Source: Acorus gramineus (lineage: Eukaryota > Streptophyta > Magnoliopsida > Acorales > Acoraceae). Taken from it: a stretch of DNA of 64,000 nucleotides. Below, one piece after another: positions 10,376 through 21,563 of this stretch. Where the stretch lies: NCBI GenBank assembly GCA_030737835.1, contig CM060855.1, positions 18,550,378 through 18,614,377 of the forward strand. Reading direction: 5' to 3'. Position numbers and translations under genes: made by a program. Each line of letters begins with the position of its first letter. The stretch's first letter is position 1. The notes beneath the pieces were generated by a model, which was not told the origin of the DNA, searched no databases, and saw only the letters and a program-made list of their open reading frames with translations.

Positions 10376-13248
10376 AATGGGAGAGCAAATGAATTTGTTT
10401 GCCTTATCATTCTATTAGGAAAATTTTGTATAAAGCATTAGTTTTGAGTTTTCTAAACTATGTCTGACATTATGTTTGAACATATTTTTGTACAATTCAA
10501 AACAATAAACGCTAACATATAATATTCAAAGTAAACAAAAATTTAAACAATATAACAATAAACTAAAAAGGAGAGCTAATGGTTCTTTGTGTCACAAAGT
10601 AAACGTTCAAAACAATAGACATTATATATTAATCTAAACAACATTCAAAACAATAAACACTAACATATTAACCTAAACAATGAACATAAATCATGCAACA
10701 AACCAATTAATTATACAAATTCAAAAGCTAATAAACTAATAAGGTTTGTCAACGGGTGGGTTTGGTTGGTTATGGGTTATGATTTATGGGCTTGGTTATG
10801 GACTTATGGATACAAAAATGAGTTAAAACTTATACTTGTAACTTGATAAATAAGAAATAAAATTATGGGTCAATTAAATCTAATAGTCTTGTCAATTAAA
10901 TTCAAAAAGGGCCCTAAAATCTGGGATATATATTTTTTTTTTGTATGTTAAGCATTTTTATATAAACTTAATTTTTTAAAAACTTATCCATATTTTTTAT
11001 ATAGGATTTATTTATTTGTTTATAAAAAAATGATTTTTTTAACAACAAATCCCTTGATTTAATGATTTTTTATTCTTTTTCTGAAGGAAAAAAAAAGAGT
11101 TTTCCTCTTTGAATACAGTCTAGATTTCCAATTTTTGCTTCTTTTTTATTGTTTTAATGTTTTTGTTTTTTCGTTTATTTTTTATTTTTTTTAAACATAA
11201 GTATTTTAAGTTTGTTATTCTTTATTTTATTATTAGACATTTTTGTTTTAACATTATAGAAAACGTTTTTTTACATTCAATTTTTTATAATATAAATGTA
11301 TTGGGGCTCCGTTTTATAAGTTGATCCAGAGCCCCATCAGTGGGGCACACATGTTTTTTTTAATTATACATTGTGAAAAAATATATATGCTGAAATATAA
11401 TAGTGAATGTATTTTTTTATCTTAAAAATTTAACTTTTTTGTGTTATACACTGTGTTATCATAGTGTATAAGCTATAAACAAGGCTGTAAAATAGACTAA
11501 GTATATTGCAACACATAATATTTAAAATCTTGTTCGTATGCGCATATTAACAGCATATATACACTTATGTATTTTATTTTATTATAAAAGATAATACCCC
11601 TATAATATTTTTTCTATGAAAATAAAATGGAATGTTGATTACTCGAGAAATTGTAAATTGGATTGTGTTTAATTTTTTTTTATTTAGTATTACAGCATAT
11701 ATATACACTTTAGTAATTTAAAAAATTTATTTGTTTGCAATGAATAAATGAGTATACGTATGTGTCAAAAAATGTGAAAATAAGTTGATATTGGTATTCC
11801 AAGTCTCCCTTAGAATTATGTTATTCCTGCAATTCTATTTGAATGATATAAGAGGGGCCCACATTTCAAATCACTTATTATCATATCTTACAAATTAGAA
11901 GACTTTTAAATTTTTTCTTTTCTTCCATTTATACTTCCTAATCATCAATATCTTATTAATCTTTTATCACAACTGAACCATGATCACCTAAACAACTTTT
12001 TTTATTTAAAGAATGATGTTCCAAAGGATTTAATCACTTTGCCTCTTTTATAGAGGTGGGACTTATAAAAAATAATTAATTTTTATTTTTTTATCTATAT
12101 TGAAATAATTATTTATTCTAAAACGTCTTATTTCACTGTTCAAACATATTCTAAATTATCTGATTGACATGAATAATCATAGAAACAATATTCTTTTTAT
12201 CATAATAATCCTAGATAGTGAACCACACGTACCTAGTTAAATTCTTGAATTGTGGTCAATATTTTATTAAGTAGTCTGACCTGTGTTTTTTTTTTCTTTT
12301 TCTTCTTCTTCTAAAATTCAGTTTTGGAGGGAATATATATATTTGAAATTTGTCCTATAATTGTAAACATATATCTTAGGTTCCACGCATTAAAAAAAAA
12401 AAACGTTATACTATTAAATAAAATAAAAATGATTTTTTTGGGGAATAATTAGCTTCTTAAAATTAGTTCTAATTTCTAAATGACAAAAAGCACCATAAAA
12501 GCTTATTCACTATTTCTCATTCCACTTCTTGAGGGAATAAGAGATTCACTAACTTGTTATTTTAATATCATCAAAGAACAATTCTAAACATTTTTTTTCA
12601 TCAGCCTGTGTCACCCAAAAAAAGATAATTGTAAGGTGGGGTGAATGAGATAAAGATAGGGAGTAAATATATTAATTATTGATTTCTATTTGAGTAGAGG
12701 TGATAACAAATGATTTGACACGTGAACTCTTTTTATATTAATGGAATAGATTGTATAAAATAATATAGTTCCGAGAGACCTAACATATAAATACTAGTTT
12801 ATTTTCATTTATTCTGATATAATTATATCCTCTAAACTATGTCTCGTTTGGATGGCGAAATAAGGGACAAAATAGGTGGAATAGAGGAGAATAAACAAAA
12901 AGATGTGTTTGGACAGGAAGAATAAGTGGGTATAGCTATATAGAATTATGTAAGAATAAACTGATATTTGTATTCCAAATCTCCCCTGTAATGTTGTTAT
13001 TCCTCCAATTGTATAAGGGGATGCACCTGTCACATGTTATCATATTAAATAACATGTCATTATCTCTTATACATCAATGGGACCCGCATGTCTAATAAAC
13101 TTTTTAACTTTATTCACATTTTATTCTTCATTAATTAAACAACTCAATTTTTGTTATTATATTTTCCAATGAGAATAACAAAAAAACCACCAAACTGAAA
13201 ATCACATATTTCATTGATAAAATTATTCATTAGAATATATATAATTCT
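10376..13248. other. AT-rich intergenic DNA with decayed repeats
   Basis: No gene is visible. About 11300-11510 resembles dispersed repeat family B (GCATATATACACTT and TAGACTAAGTATATTGC-type blocks). About 11780-11880 and 12836-13080 share AT-rich blocks with the Tourist-like element families (for example GTCTCGTTTGGATGG), but their ends are not intact. Confidence 0.5.
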
Positions 13249-13251
13249 TTA

Positions 13252-13475
13252 GGCCCCATTTGGAAACACATATTAATTAAAGTGATTTTGCTTTCAATGA
13301 AGCAGAAAGCTAAAAAGTATTGCCAAACGCATTCTAAAAAGTTAGCTTAATTAAAAAGTTACTTTCAGTTTTTAGTGTAAATTTTTTATTTTTAAAAAGC
13401 AAAAAAATCCATTTTCCAAGAATCAAGTATATTTAAGCCACTTTATTCAAAATCTTATTTTTCATAAACGGACCC
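13252..13475. mobile_element. Tourist-like MITE (first of an adjacent pair)
   Basis: The 224-bp element starts GGCCCCATTTGGAAAC and ends TAAACGGACCC, with TTA at 13249-13251 and 13476-13478. TTA duplication plus a (C)GTTTGG-type terminus is characteristic of PIF/Harbinger Tourist MITEs. Confidence 0.65.
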
Positions 13476-13478
13476 TTA

Positions 13479-13919
13479 GCCCCCGTTTGGAATAGGAATA
13501 AGCCCCCGAATAACCTGGTATTCATTTGAACAAGGTTTTTAACCTGTTTGTTTGTCTGGTATATTCTGGAATATCTTATGCAGAATAAACTGGTATAAAG
13601 TGGTATATGAATTCCAACCAACCCCTGGAATTTAAGTTATCATAGGTTATTCCACACAAAAATATGTGGGTCCACTGTCAAATCAATTATCATCACCTCT
13701 TATAAATCACCTGTCAAATCAACAATCATTATTTTTTTACCTTTTATAAATCCTTATCCATACTTTATTTACATTTTATTCAAATAACAAAACATTTATT
13801 CTTACGTTTACCAACGAGAATAATTCAAAATACAAAAAAAAACAAAATCAATTTATTCTCACTTACGTGAGAATAAATGTATACTCAAGAATAAGTCCTA
13901 TTCTCCTGCCAAACGGGGG
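13479..13919. mobile_element. Tourist-like MITE (second of an adjacent pair)
   Basis: The 441-bp element starts GCCCCCGTTTGGAATAGG and ends GCCAAACGGGGG. It is flanked by TTA at 13476-13478 (shared with the preceding element) and 13920-13922. A related copy lies at 32625-33065. The interior is AT-rich and non-coding. Confidence 0.75.
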
Positions 13920-14340
13920 TTAAGTTTTATATTCCCCAATCCATGTGAAATAGGATAAACCCAAGGAGGAGTAAAACGATTGAAGAATAAAGGGGTGACA
14001 CGTGACGCTTTCCGTGTTTCACCTAAAACGGACAATGAAGGTTCGATTTAAAGGCAAGAAAGGGACGGCCGAAACTTTTCCAGAGGGGCATTATTGAAAC
14101 ATAGGGATAGTACGGGACTAGATTGAAAAAAAAACAAGTGTTACGTATTTGATTACGTCATACATACAGGTCACATGTTACTTGTCGACATGCCTTCGTC
14201 ACTTTTTTTTTTCTTTCTGTTTTGTGGGTAAGACCTTCGTCGTTCATATATGTTAGATAAAATGACATCTAAGTCCTGAAATTTCTCCAAATTTTTGTTC
14301 TGGATTTTTCTGTTGAGTTCATATGTATATAAGAATTTTC

Positions 14341-14840
14341 GGAAATATTCAAATAACCCCCATGTAAACCGCCCAAAATTTATATAATTCACTGAAAATA
14401 TCTACTTAAATTTAAATAGCACCCTGAATTAAAATTTCATTGACCTGTGAGGACTATTATGAGAATATATCATTTGTTTTAACCTTGGCTAAAAACATAG
14501 TATACCAAAAACCCCTTACAATGTGTTAAAAATGCGAGAAACCCTCTATAAATGATGATTTTATCAATCTAAATAGATTATAAAACCCTATGCAGAGGGG
14601 TGAAATTGTTATTTACAGAGGATTTTTTCACATTTTTAACACATGGTAGGGGTTTTTTGGTATACTGTGTTTTCGATCATAATTAACTAAATAGAATATT
14701 TCTCATATGTCAAGATAAATTTAACTAAGGGGTTTTTTGGATTGAGATATGTGTTTTCAGAGGGTTATATGAATTTTAAGAAAAATCAGAGGGTTATATA
14801 GATTTTGGACAATTTATAGGGGGTTATATGAGTTATTTCC
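14341..14840. mobile_element. 500-bp foldback (palindromic) repeat, copy 1
   Basis: The two ends are long inverted copies of each other: left GGAAATATTCAAATAACCCC, right GGGGGTTATATGAGTTATTT. Internal blocks also pair, for example ATAGTATACCAAAAACCCC with GGGGTTTTTTGGTATACTGT. Nearly the whole element could fold into one hairpin. A second copy lies at 54881-55400. Confidence 0.7.
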
Positions 14841-17393
14841 AAGATTTTTTTGGAATGTTGATACAATTATTTTATTTTTTATAGCTCCATCTACCATTTA
14901 GAAATGATCATTCAATCACATATACACTAGGATACTGTTAGGAGTGCAACTATGGTCGGTTAAATCGAATCTGAATTGATTTTTTTTGTATGAGTCAATA
15001 GTTTTATGGTTTGGTTTTGGGTATGGATTAATGAATCAATCTATATTGGTTTGGGTTTAGTTTTACTTAAAAAAATGAATTAAATTAACCAAACCGAATT
15101 AAATTTAAACAAATGATTGTTCATAATCAATATGCATTTAGATCATTCTTTTTATATTAAAAACTACATTTTTGTTATACCATTAAAAAAAAGAAAACTA
15201 ATTTATCCAATTAATCCTAGCATTTTGATATATTTGTGAAGTTGTAAACCAACTTCCAAAAAAACTCTAAACAACCCAAATTAGTTGACAAAAACAACAG
15301 TTTGGTATATATGTGTTTATCTTTAACCGTACAGTTTGGATCTGTTTAGTTCGAGTCAACCAAAAATCGGTTTGATTCAGTTTTCGGGTTACATATAAAT
15401 ATAGTTTGATTCAAGTTGGGTTTGTAAAAAATGAAACCAAACCGATCGAAATGTATCACAAGATAATTCAATGTACAATGCATTATACTGCACTATCACA
15501 ATATATAAAAATTTTAAAAAATTACTAATTTTATAAGAGTGTGTACTCAACGAGCAAATGCATATTTAAAAATAAAAATAAAAATAAAAAATAGTGAGAG
15601 CTAAATGTATAAGATCCATTATTAAATTGAGTGATTTTTAGGACTGGTTCATTGAATAGTTTGGGTTTGAGTTTTACCACTCATTGAATGATAAAATTTA
15701 AGCAAGAAAAATGAAAAAGCAAGAAACACTTACTTAGAAAAAGACCTTAACTTGAATTGAGCTCAGTTCATGTATGCATTAAATTAAACTACATTATTCA
15801 TCAAAGAAACTAAATAACTCATAAATTCAACTAAAAAAAGATGGACAATGAAATGGAACTGTATTTTAGCATTATATTAAACTGCACAACTTTTATATTG
15901 GATAAAAAAAGGTCATGTATTGTCATATAATACTTAAATTGAACATAATAATTTATGGACTCAACTGAACAATTCCTTAATTGAATTAAATCATTCATGA
16001 ATTATCTCCCTCTCAAAAAATGTCTCATGTGCATATACGTGAGATGTCCATATGTCAGTCTTGACAATTTCTGTGTAATTACTTACTCATTGCAATGAGT
16101 TTTTTTTTTAATTGTAACACAATAACATTTTCTCACGTGCATTTCAAGATATCTTTAAAAAAAAAATAGAATTCACAATGACTCATGAGAAAGTAAAAAT
16201 TTAATTAAAATAATCAAAATTTTAAAAAATTGTGACATAGTGAAAATTAATATTTACAAGAAGATCAAAATTCATTTGAAGGTTTTTCTCAATAAATTAT
16301 AATTTTACCCGCATACAAATTAATATTTATGAAAATAATCAAGCTAGCTGAATAATTTTATATATAAGTTTTGAATAATTGACATTGCTTATTAAAACTA
16401 TATGATTGAATCTACTTTTTATTTAATAAAAGGAAGAACAAATTAATCGGTTGGTTAGTTGTTCTAGTTATCAAGATCACTGTTCTAGAGTACTGTGGAA
16501 GGTTAGAGATTCTTTTTGTTATGGAAACATTTATTTGTTTGGCATGCCATATTATTCAATCATGTGAAATCATGAACAATAGTTTTTGATGGTTTGAAAT
16601 GATTATCCAGACGTGGTATCTTTAATGATTATACAATAAACATAATGTTAATATATTAAATATCTAAATGTGTTGGCCTACAGCTTCATTCAAGTGGCAT
16701 TAAATAAGTGGAACAACTAACCTGAATTGACTTCAAGAATTAATGCTATTAAGATTAGATTATGTGATAGCCTGTGTACTACCTTCATATCATATCATAA
16801 GATAGTTTTGTGATTGGGGTCCTGCAATGTTATAGATTGAATTTTAATCTCATTTACTTTAAAAACAAATTGACAATATAAAACATGTAAAAATCAATCA
16901 ACTGGTTGAAAAGATGGATTGATTAAACCATCCGATTATTTATTCACATTAATTGTGATTAATTACTTATAAATATATTATGTTTAATAAAAAAAATTTA
17001 TAGGCTTATTTGGACCACCAAATTGGTTTTATTATTATTTTATTAAATCATTTTTTAATTTAAAAAATTGAGCTAATAAAGCCTTCTTTTTGAGTGCTCT
17101 AATGTTGCTATAAATGTTTATATGTTTTTTTTTTAATTATTACTACTAGTATTATGGTTGTTGTTGTTGTTATTATTATTGTTGTTATTATTATTATTAT
17201 TATTATTATTTCCGTGAGATTAATGTTTATCTATAGGTAGCAATGCATGTATGATTGGAGGCCACCACTTCCACCTAACACATATACATGCAAAACAAAC
17301 AAACCTGATTCCCAAGAGTCAACTTTGATTGAAATGTGATCTTTCTATGGGTGTTGGAAGTGGATACAATCAGTGGAATTTTTTTTTGTATTT
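14841..17393. other. AT-rich intergenic DNA
   Basis: No gene is visible. From about 14938 (TAGGAGTGCAACTATGG) to about 15445 the sequence has repeated GGTTTGGTTT / AACCAAACCG words and resembles a decayed hAT-like repeat. From 15450 to 17140 I see only AT-rich sequence. Confidence 0.5.
17156..17211. repeat. TTG/ATT trinucleotide microsatellite
   Basis: An uninterrupted trinucleotide tract that drifts from GTT repeats to ATT repeats, about 190 bases left of the LTR retrotransposon. Confidence 0.85.
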
Positions 17394-17398
17394 AGTTG
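17394..17398. other. Target-site duplication AGTTG (left)
   Basis: AGTTG immediately precedes TGTGGGAG at the left LTR edge and recurs at 22280-22284 directly after the right LTR. A 5-bp duplication is what LTR-retrotransposon integrase produces, and it fixes both ends of the element. Confidence 0.9.
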
Positions 17399-18114
17399 TG
17401 TGGGAGGTGAAAATGTCCTCCTTCTTTGTGGGCCGGATTCAAGGACGGTCCGGGCTTGGTTTGAGTAGATCCGCGAAGAGACGACGACGGTGGAAGAGGT
17501 AACGACGGAGGATCGATTTGGTGAATGTTTGTTTGGACTGAACCTGATGTAAATCAGGCTGTCTACGTATCCTTTTTGAGGGATCAAACCACACGTAGTT
17601 CTTTTTTGACGAGAACATCCGGCGATGAATTCCAATCTCCATTAAAATGGGATTTGAAGCTTAGGTCTAGAGTTCTCTTTTTTTTGAAGAAGAAGAAGTC
17701 TCCATCCCCTTTGATGAAGGGGATACCCTCCTATTTATAGTGGGAGGGGGTATGCTTATTACCATGGAGGTGTGAGCATATCGTGGGATGGAATCTTCCA
17801 TGTGGCTCTTGGATCGGTCGACACATAGGATCTTGGGGTCAGTGCCTTGTAACCACCTTCTGACAGTTTATTATAGCCACTATGTAAGGGAATATTCCCT
17901 GGGATTTCTAATATCTCGCTGATGCAGACTCCGTGCTTTTGATTCAAGTCGGACAAGAGCTATGCCCCCATTCACCGGGGTATGGTCAAGAGTCCGACCA
18001 GACTGTTTATTAGCCCGACCTGAGATGGTGGTGTGTTTATGGCCCCGTGTCATGGGCCGAGGCGGTATGGCCCTTTAAACAGATCCTAAGGTGTGAAAGA
18101 TTTTGGCTTCTACA
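17399..18114 (-). repeat. Left LTR (3' LTR in the element's orientation)
   Basis: This 716-bp repeat has the same length as its partner at 21564-22279, starting TGTGGGAGGTG and ending TTCTACA on the plus strand. It contains CTATAAATAG (minus strand) at 17731-17740. Reading frames within it are unspliced LTR sequence, not genes. Confidence 0.92.
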
Positions 18115-18118
18115 AATG

Positions 18119-18129
18119 CCCCCTCTTCT
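18119..18129 (-). other. Polypurine tract of the retrotransposon
   Basis: The minus strand reads AGAAGAGGGGG a few bases before the left LTR, the expected place for the plus-strand DNA primer of a minus-oriented element. Confidence 0.75.
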
Positions 18130-18344
18130 AGTCTTTCGGGGACTGGGAGAGCAGAAGAAATAGACTTAAGGGAAGTTCTCTTAATGATTAGACCAAATCT
18201 TCATACTCTTGGTTTGTCGGGGATCGGGAGAGCAGAAGACCAAACATTGGGACCTCGCATACTAAATTCTCATTTGACTTTTGTCGAGACGACGTTTTTC
18301 TATTTCTTTCTAATTTTAACCTGTAAGACCTGATTTATAGAGAA

Positions 18345-19425
18345 GACTAGAAAAGGTGACCTGCAGGGAAGACCTGAAAAGGTAACCTGCATGGAAGACC
18401 TGAAAAGGTGACCTGCATGGAAGACCTGATAATGTGACCTTCAAGGAAGACTTGAAAGGTGAATGGAAGGGTAGACCTGAAAAGATGAACTGCCAAGGAA
18501 GACCTGAAAGGTGAACGACAGGGTAGACCTGAAAAGGTGAACTGCCAAGGAAAACCTGAAAGGTGAACGGCAGGGTAGACCTGAAAAGGTGAACTGCCAA
18601 GGAAGACCTGAAAAGGTGGACGACAGGGTAGACCTGAAAAGGTGAACTGCCACGGAAGACCTGAAAAGGTGAACGGTATGGTAGACCTGAAAAGGTGAAC
18701 TGCCAAGGAAGACCCGAAAAGGTGAACGGCAAGGTAGACCTGAAAAGGTGAACTGTCAAGGAAGACCTGAAAGGTGAACGACAAGGTAGACCTGAAAAGG
18801 TGAACTGCCAAAAAAGTCCTGAAAAGGTGAATGACAGGGTAGATCTGAAAATGTGAACCGCCAAGGAAGACTTGAAAAGGTGAATGGCAGGTAGACTTGA
18901 AAAGATAAACTGGCAAGGAAGACCTGAAAAGGTGAACGACATAGTAAACATGAAAAGGTGAACTGCCAAGGAAGACCTGAAAGGTGAACGGCAGGGTAGA
19001 CCAAAAAAGATGAACTGCCAAGGAAAACCTGAAAGGTGAACGGCAGGGTAGACCCGAAAAGGTGAACTGCCAAGGAAGACCTGAAAGGTGAACGGCAGGG
19101 TAGACCTGAAAAGGTGAACTGTCAAGGAAGACCTGAAAAGGTGAACGGTAAGGTAGACCTGAAAAGGTGAACTGCCAAGGAAAACGTGAAAGGTGAACGG
19201 CAGGGTAGACCCAAAAAGGTGAACTGCCAAGGAAGATCTGAAAGGTGAACGACAAGGTAGACCCGAAAAGGTGAACTACCAAGGAAGACCTGAAAAGGTG
19301 AACTGCCATGGAAGACCTAAAAGGTGAACGGTAGGGTAGATCTGAAAAGGTGAACTACCAAGGAAGATCTAAAAAGGTGAACGGCAGGGTAGACCTGAAA
19401 AGATGAACTGCCCAGGAAGAACTGC
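18345..19425. repeat. Tandem array A in the retrotransposon (about 54-bp dimers)
   Basis: Roughly twenty copies of a ~54-bp unit built from two ~27-bp half-units: one of type GAAGACCTGAAAAGGTGAAC + TGCCAAG, the other of type GTAGACCTGAAAAGGTGAAC + GGCAGG. Minus-strand reading frames of 304 and 320 residues (18316-19230, 18347-19309) arise only because the unit is close to a multiple of three and lacks stops. Their translations are repeats of motifs such as AVHLFRSTLPFTF and match no protein I know. Confidence 0.9.
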
Positions 19426-19429
19426 TCTA

Positions 19430-20340
19430 CCTCCAATTCGATTTGGACGAGTACGACTTATTTGTATTCGCGATCTCATCCATGCCTAGTTCCGTTGGAG
19501 AGAGTCCTAATTGTGCCGTTGCGGCTAGTGCGCTACCCTTAGTCCGGGGCGACACAAGTGCTACCCGATAAGTGAATAGAGTGGAGCTTCGTGCGACCCT
19601 TGACCTGATTGGTGACAAGGTGCAATTCATTTAGCAGGCGGAGTTTTAACTCCTCGTCACCTCATCCGTGCCCCGTCCCATCAGAGTGTGTCTTGGTTGC
19701 CGTTGCGGCTAGTGCGCAACCCTTAGTCCGGGGCGACTCAAGTGCTACCTGATAAGTGAATAGAGTGGAGCTCCGCGCGACCCTTGACCTGATTGGTGAC
19801 AAGGTGCAATTTATTTAGCAAGCGGAGTTTTAACTCCTCGCGACCTCATCCGTGCCCCGTCCCATTGGAGTGCGTCTTGGTTGCCGTTGTGGCTAGGTGT
19901 GAGTCACCTCTTATTCCGAGATGGACGAGTACGGCTTATTTGTATGCACGATCTCGAGTTCATAACAGATGGGTGCGGCTTTTGGTGCACACCTCTTATT
20001 CCGAGATAAACGAGTACAACTTATTTGTATGCGCGACCTTGAGTCCATAACAGATGGGTGCGGCTTTTGGGGTGCACACCTCTTATTCTGAGATGGACGA
20101 GTACGGCTTATTTGTATGCGCGATCTCGAGTCCATAACAGATGGGTGCGGTTTTTTGGGGTGCGCACCTCTTATTCCAAAATGGACGAGTATGGCTAATT
20201 TGTATGCACGATCTCGAGTCCATAACAGATGGGTGCGGCTTTTTGGGGTGCGCACCTCTTATTCTGAGATGGACGGTACGGCTTATTTGTATGCGCGACC
20301 TCGAGTCCATAGCAGATGGGTGCGGCTTAAGGTGTCCCAC
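19430..20340. repeat. Tandem array B in the retrotransposon (184-bp and ~86-bp units)
   Basis: The first part holds two copies of a ~184-bp unit sharing GTTGCGGCTAGTGCGC and AGTGAATAGAGTGGAGC (starts near 19511 and 19695). From about 19905 to 20330 come five copies of a ~86-bp unit with CTTATTTGTATGC and CATAACAGATGGGTGCGGC. The two unit types share no obvious sequence with array A. Confidence 0.85.
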
Positions 20341-20344
20341 CCGT

Positions 20345-20630
20345 TGAGAACACTTGAAGGGATGATCCGTTCAGAAGACCTGAAGGGGGTGGCATGTTGA
20401 GAAGACTTGAATGGCCCGTTGAGAAAACCTGAGGGGGTGGCCCGTTGAGAAGACCTGAATATATGGCCCGTTGAGAAGACCTGAATATATGGCCCGTTGA
20501 GAAGACCCGAAGAGATGGTCCGTTGAGAAGACCCGAATGGATGGTCCGTTGAGAAGATCTGAAGGGGTGGCCCGTTGAAAAGACCTGAATATATGGCCCG
20601 TTGAGAAGACCTGAATATATGGCCCGTTGA
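20345..20630. repeat. Tandem array C in the retrotransposon (26-30 bp units)
   Basis: About ten copies of a unit GGCCCGTTGAGAAGACCTGA with a short variable tail (ATATAT, AGGGGGT, ATGGAT). The GAAGACCTGAA core is shared with array A, so the two may have a common origin. Confidence 0.88.
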
Positions 20631-20634
20631 TTCT

Positions 20635-21305
20635 CTGAGGTTTCCGTTCGTGGAAAGTGGAAGAAGAGGAAGCCGAGGTGACCTCCGCCGACTTGCCGCC
20701 GTTCATCCTCCGAGGTTTCTGTTAATGGAAGAGGAAGAAGAGGAGGCCGAGGTGATCTCTGCCGACTTGCCGCCATTCATCCTTCGAGGTTTCTGGTAAT
20801 GGAAGAAGAAGAAGAGGAAGCTGAGGTGATCTCCGCCGACTTGCCACCATTCATCCTCCGAGGTTTCCATTTATGGAAGTGGAAGACGAAAAAGCCGAGG
20901 TGATCTCCGCCGATTTGTCGCCGTTCATCCTCTGAGGTTTCCGTTCATGGAAGAGGAAGAAGAGGAAGCCGAGGTGATTTCCCCGACTTGCAGTTCGGTC
21001 TCCGAGGCTTCCGTTCGTGGAAAGTGGAAGAAGAGGAAGCCGAGGTGACCTCCGCCGACTTGCCACCGTTCATCCTCTGAGGTTTCTGGTAATGGAAGAG
21101 GAAGAAGAGGAAGCCGAGGTGATCTCCGCCGACTTGCCGCCATTCATCCTCCGAGGTTTCTGGTAATGGAAGAGGAAGAAGAGGAAGCCGAGGTGATCTC
21201 CGCCGACTTGCCGCCATTCATCCTCCAAGGTTTCCATTCATGGAAGTGGAAGAAGAGGAAGCCGAGGTGATCTCCTCCGACTTGTCGCCGTTCATCCTCC
21301 AAGGT
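20635..21305. repeat. Tandem array D in the retrotransposon (about 74-bp units)
   Basis: About nine copies of a ~74-bp GC-richer unit containing CCGAGGTTTC, GAAGAAGAGGAAGCCGAGGT and CCGCCGACTTGCCGCC. One unit near 20985-21020 is altered (TTCCCCGACTTGCAG). Translations in several frames are repetitive and not a recognised protein. Confidence 0.88.
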
Positions 21306-21543
21306 GACTTCTCTTCTTCGTCAAGGACCTTGTGGTGGCCTTCTTGAGCTCTGCTGCACGGATTCGCCTCGCTTCTCCTCGGCGCTTCTTCTTCTGGATT
21401 TGTTCGGGATTCGTGACTAGAGATATGGAAGGAAGTGTTGCCCCCAGCATCACCTCATTGTTCAAGCTAGATCCATCGATGCCGCTCCTCATCTTCATCA
21501 TCTCTTCTCGATCTTGTTTAGGGAAATGGCCTTTTGTCTCGCG
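21306..21543 (-). other. Retrotransposon leader between the PBS and array D
   Basis: A short non-repetitive stretch following the primer site in the element's orientation. An open frame of about 89 codons runs through it, rich in Lys/Arg/Glu, but it begins without an ATG inside the PBS and is entered by the arrays. It could be a vestige of a gag leader; I recognise no gag motif. Confidence 0.4.
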
Positions 21544-21560
21544 TCCCACAGATGGCGCCA
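21544..21560 (-). other. Primer-binding site of the retrotransposon
   Basis: The minus strand reads TGGCGCCATCTGTGGGA, starting three bases after the LTR edge. The leading TGGCGCC complements the 3' end (GGCGCCA) of plant tRNA-Asp, as I recall it; later bases match less well. Confidence 0.7.
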
Positions 21561-21563
21561 ATT

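Noticed and set aside
10154..10441. Overlapping Gly/Pro/Arg-rich frames on both strands near 10.2 kb
   Set aside because: They arise from GGGTCCGGGTC-type hAT-like repeats, which are open in several frames because of composition.
19911..21217. Several 70-150 residue frames inside the retrotransposon
   Set aside because: All lie in tandem arrays B-D and are repeats of short translated units in multiple frames. None shows gag, reverse transcriptase or integrase motifs.
18345..21305. CRISPR-like arrays of short regular repeats
   Set aside because: Repeats are directly contiguous or degenerate, without unique spacers, inside an LTR retrotransposon of a plant genome.
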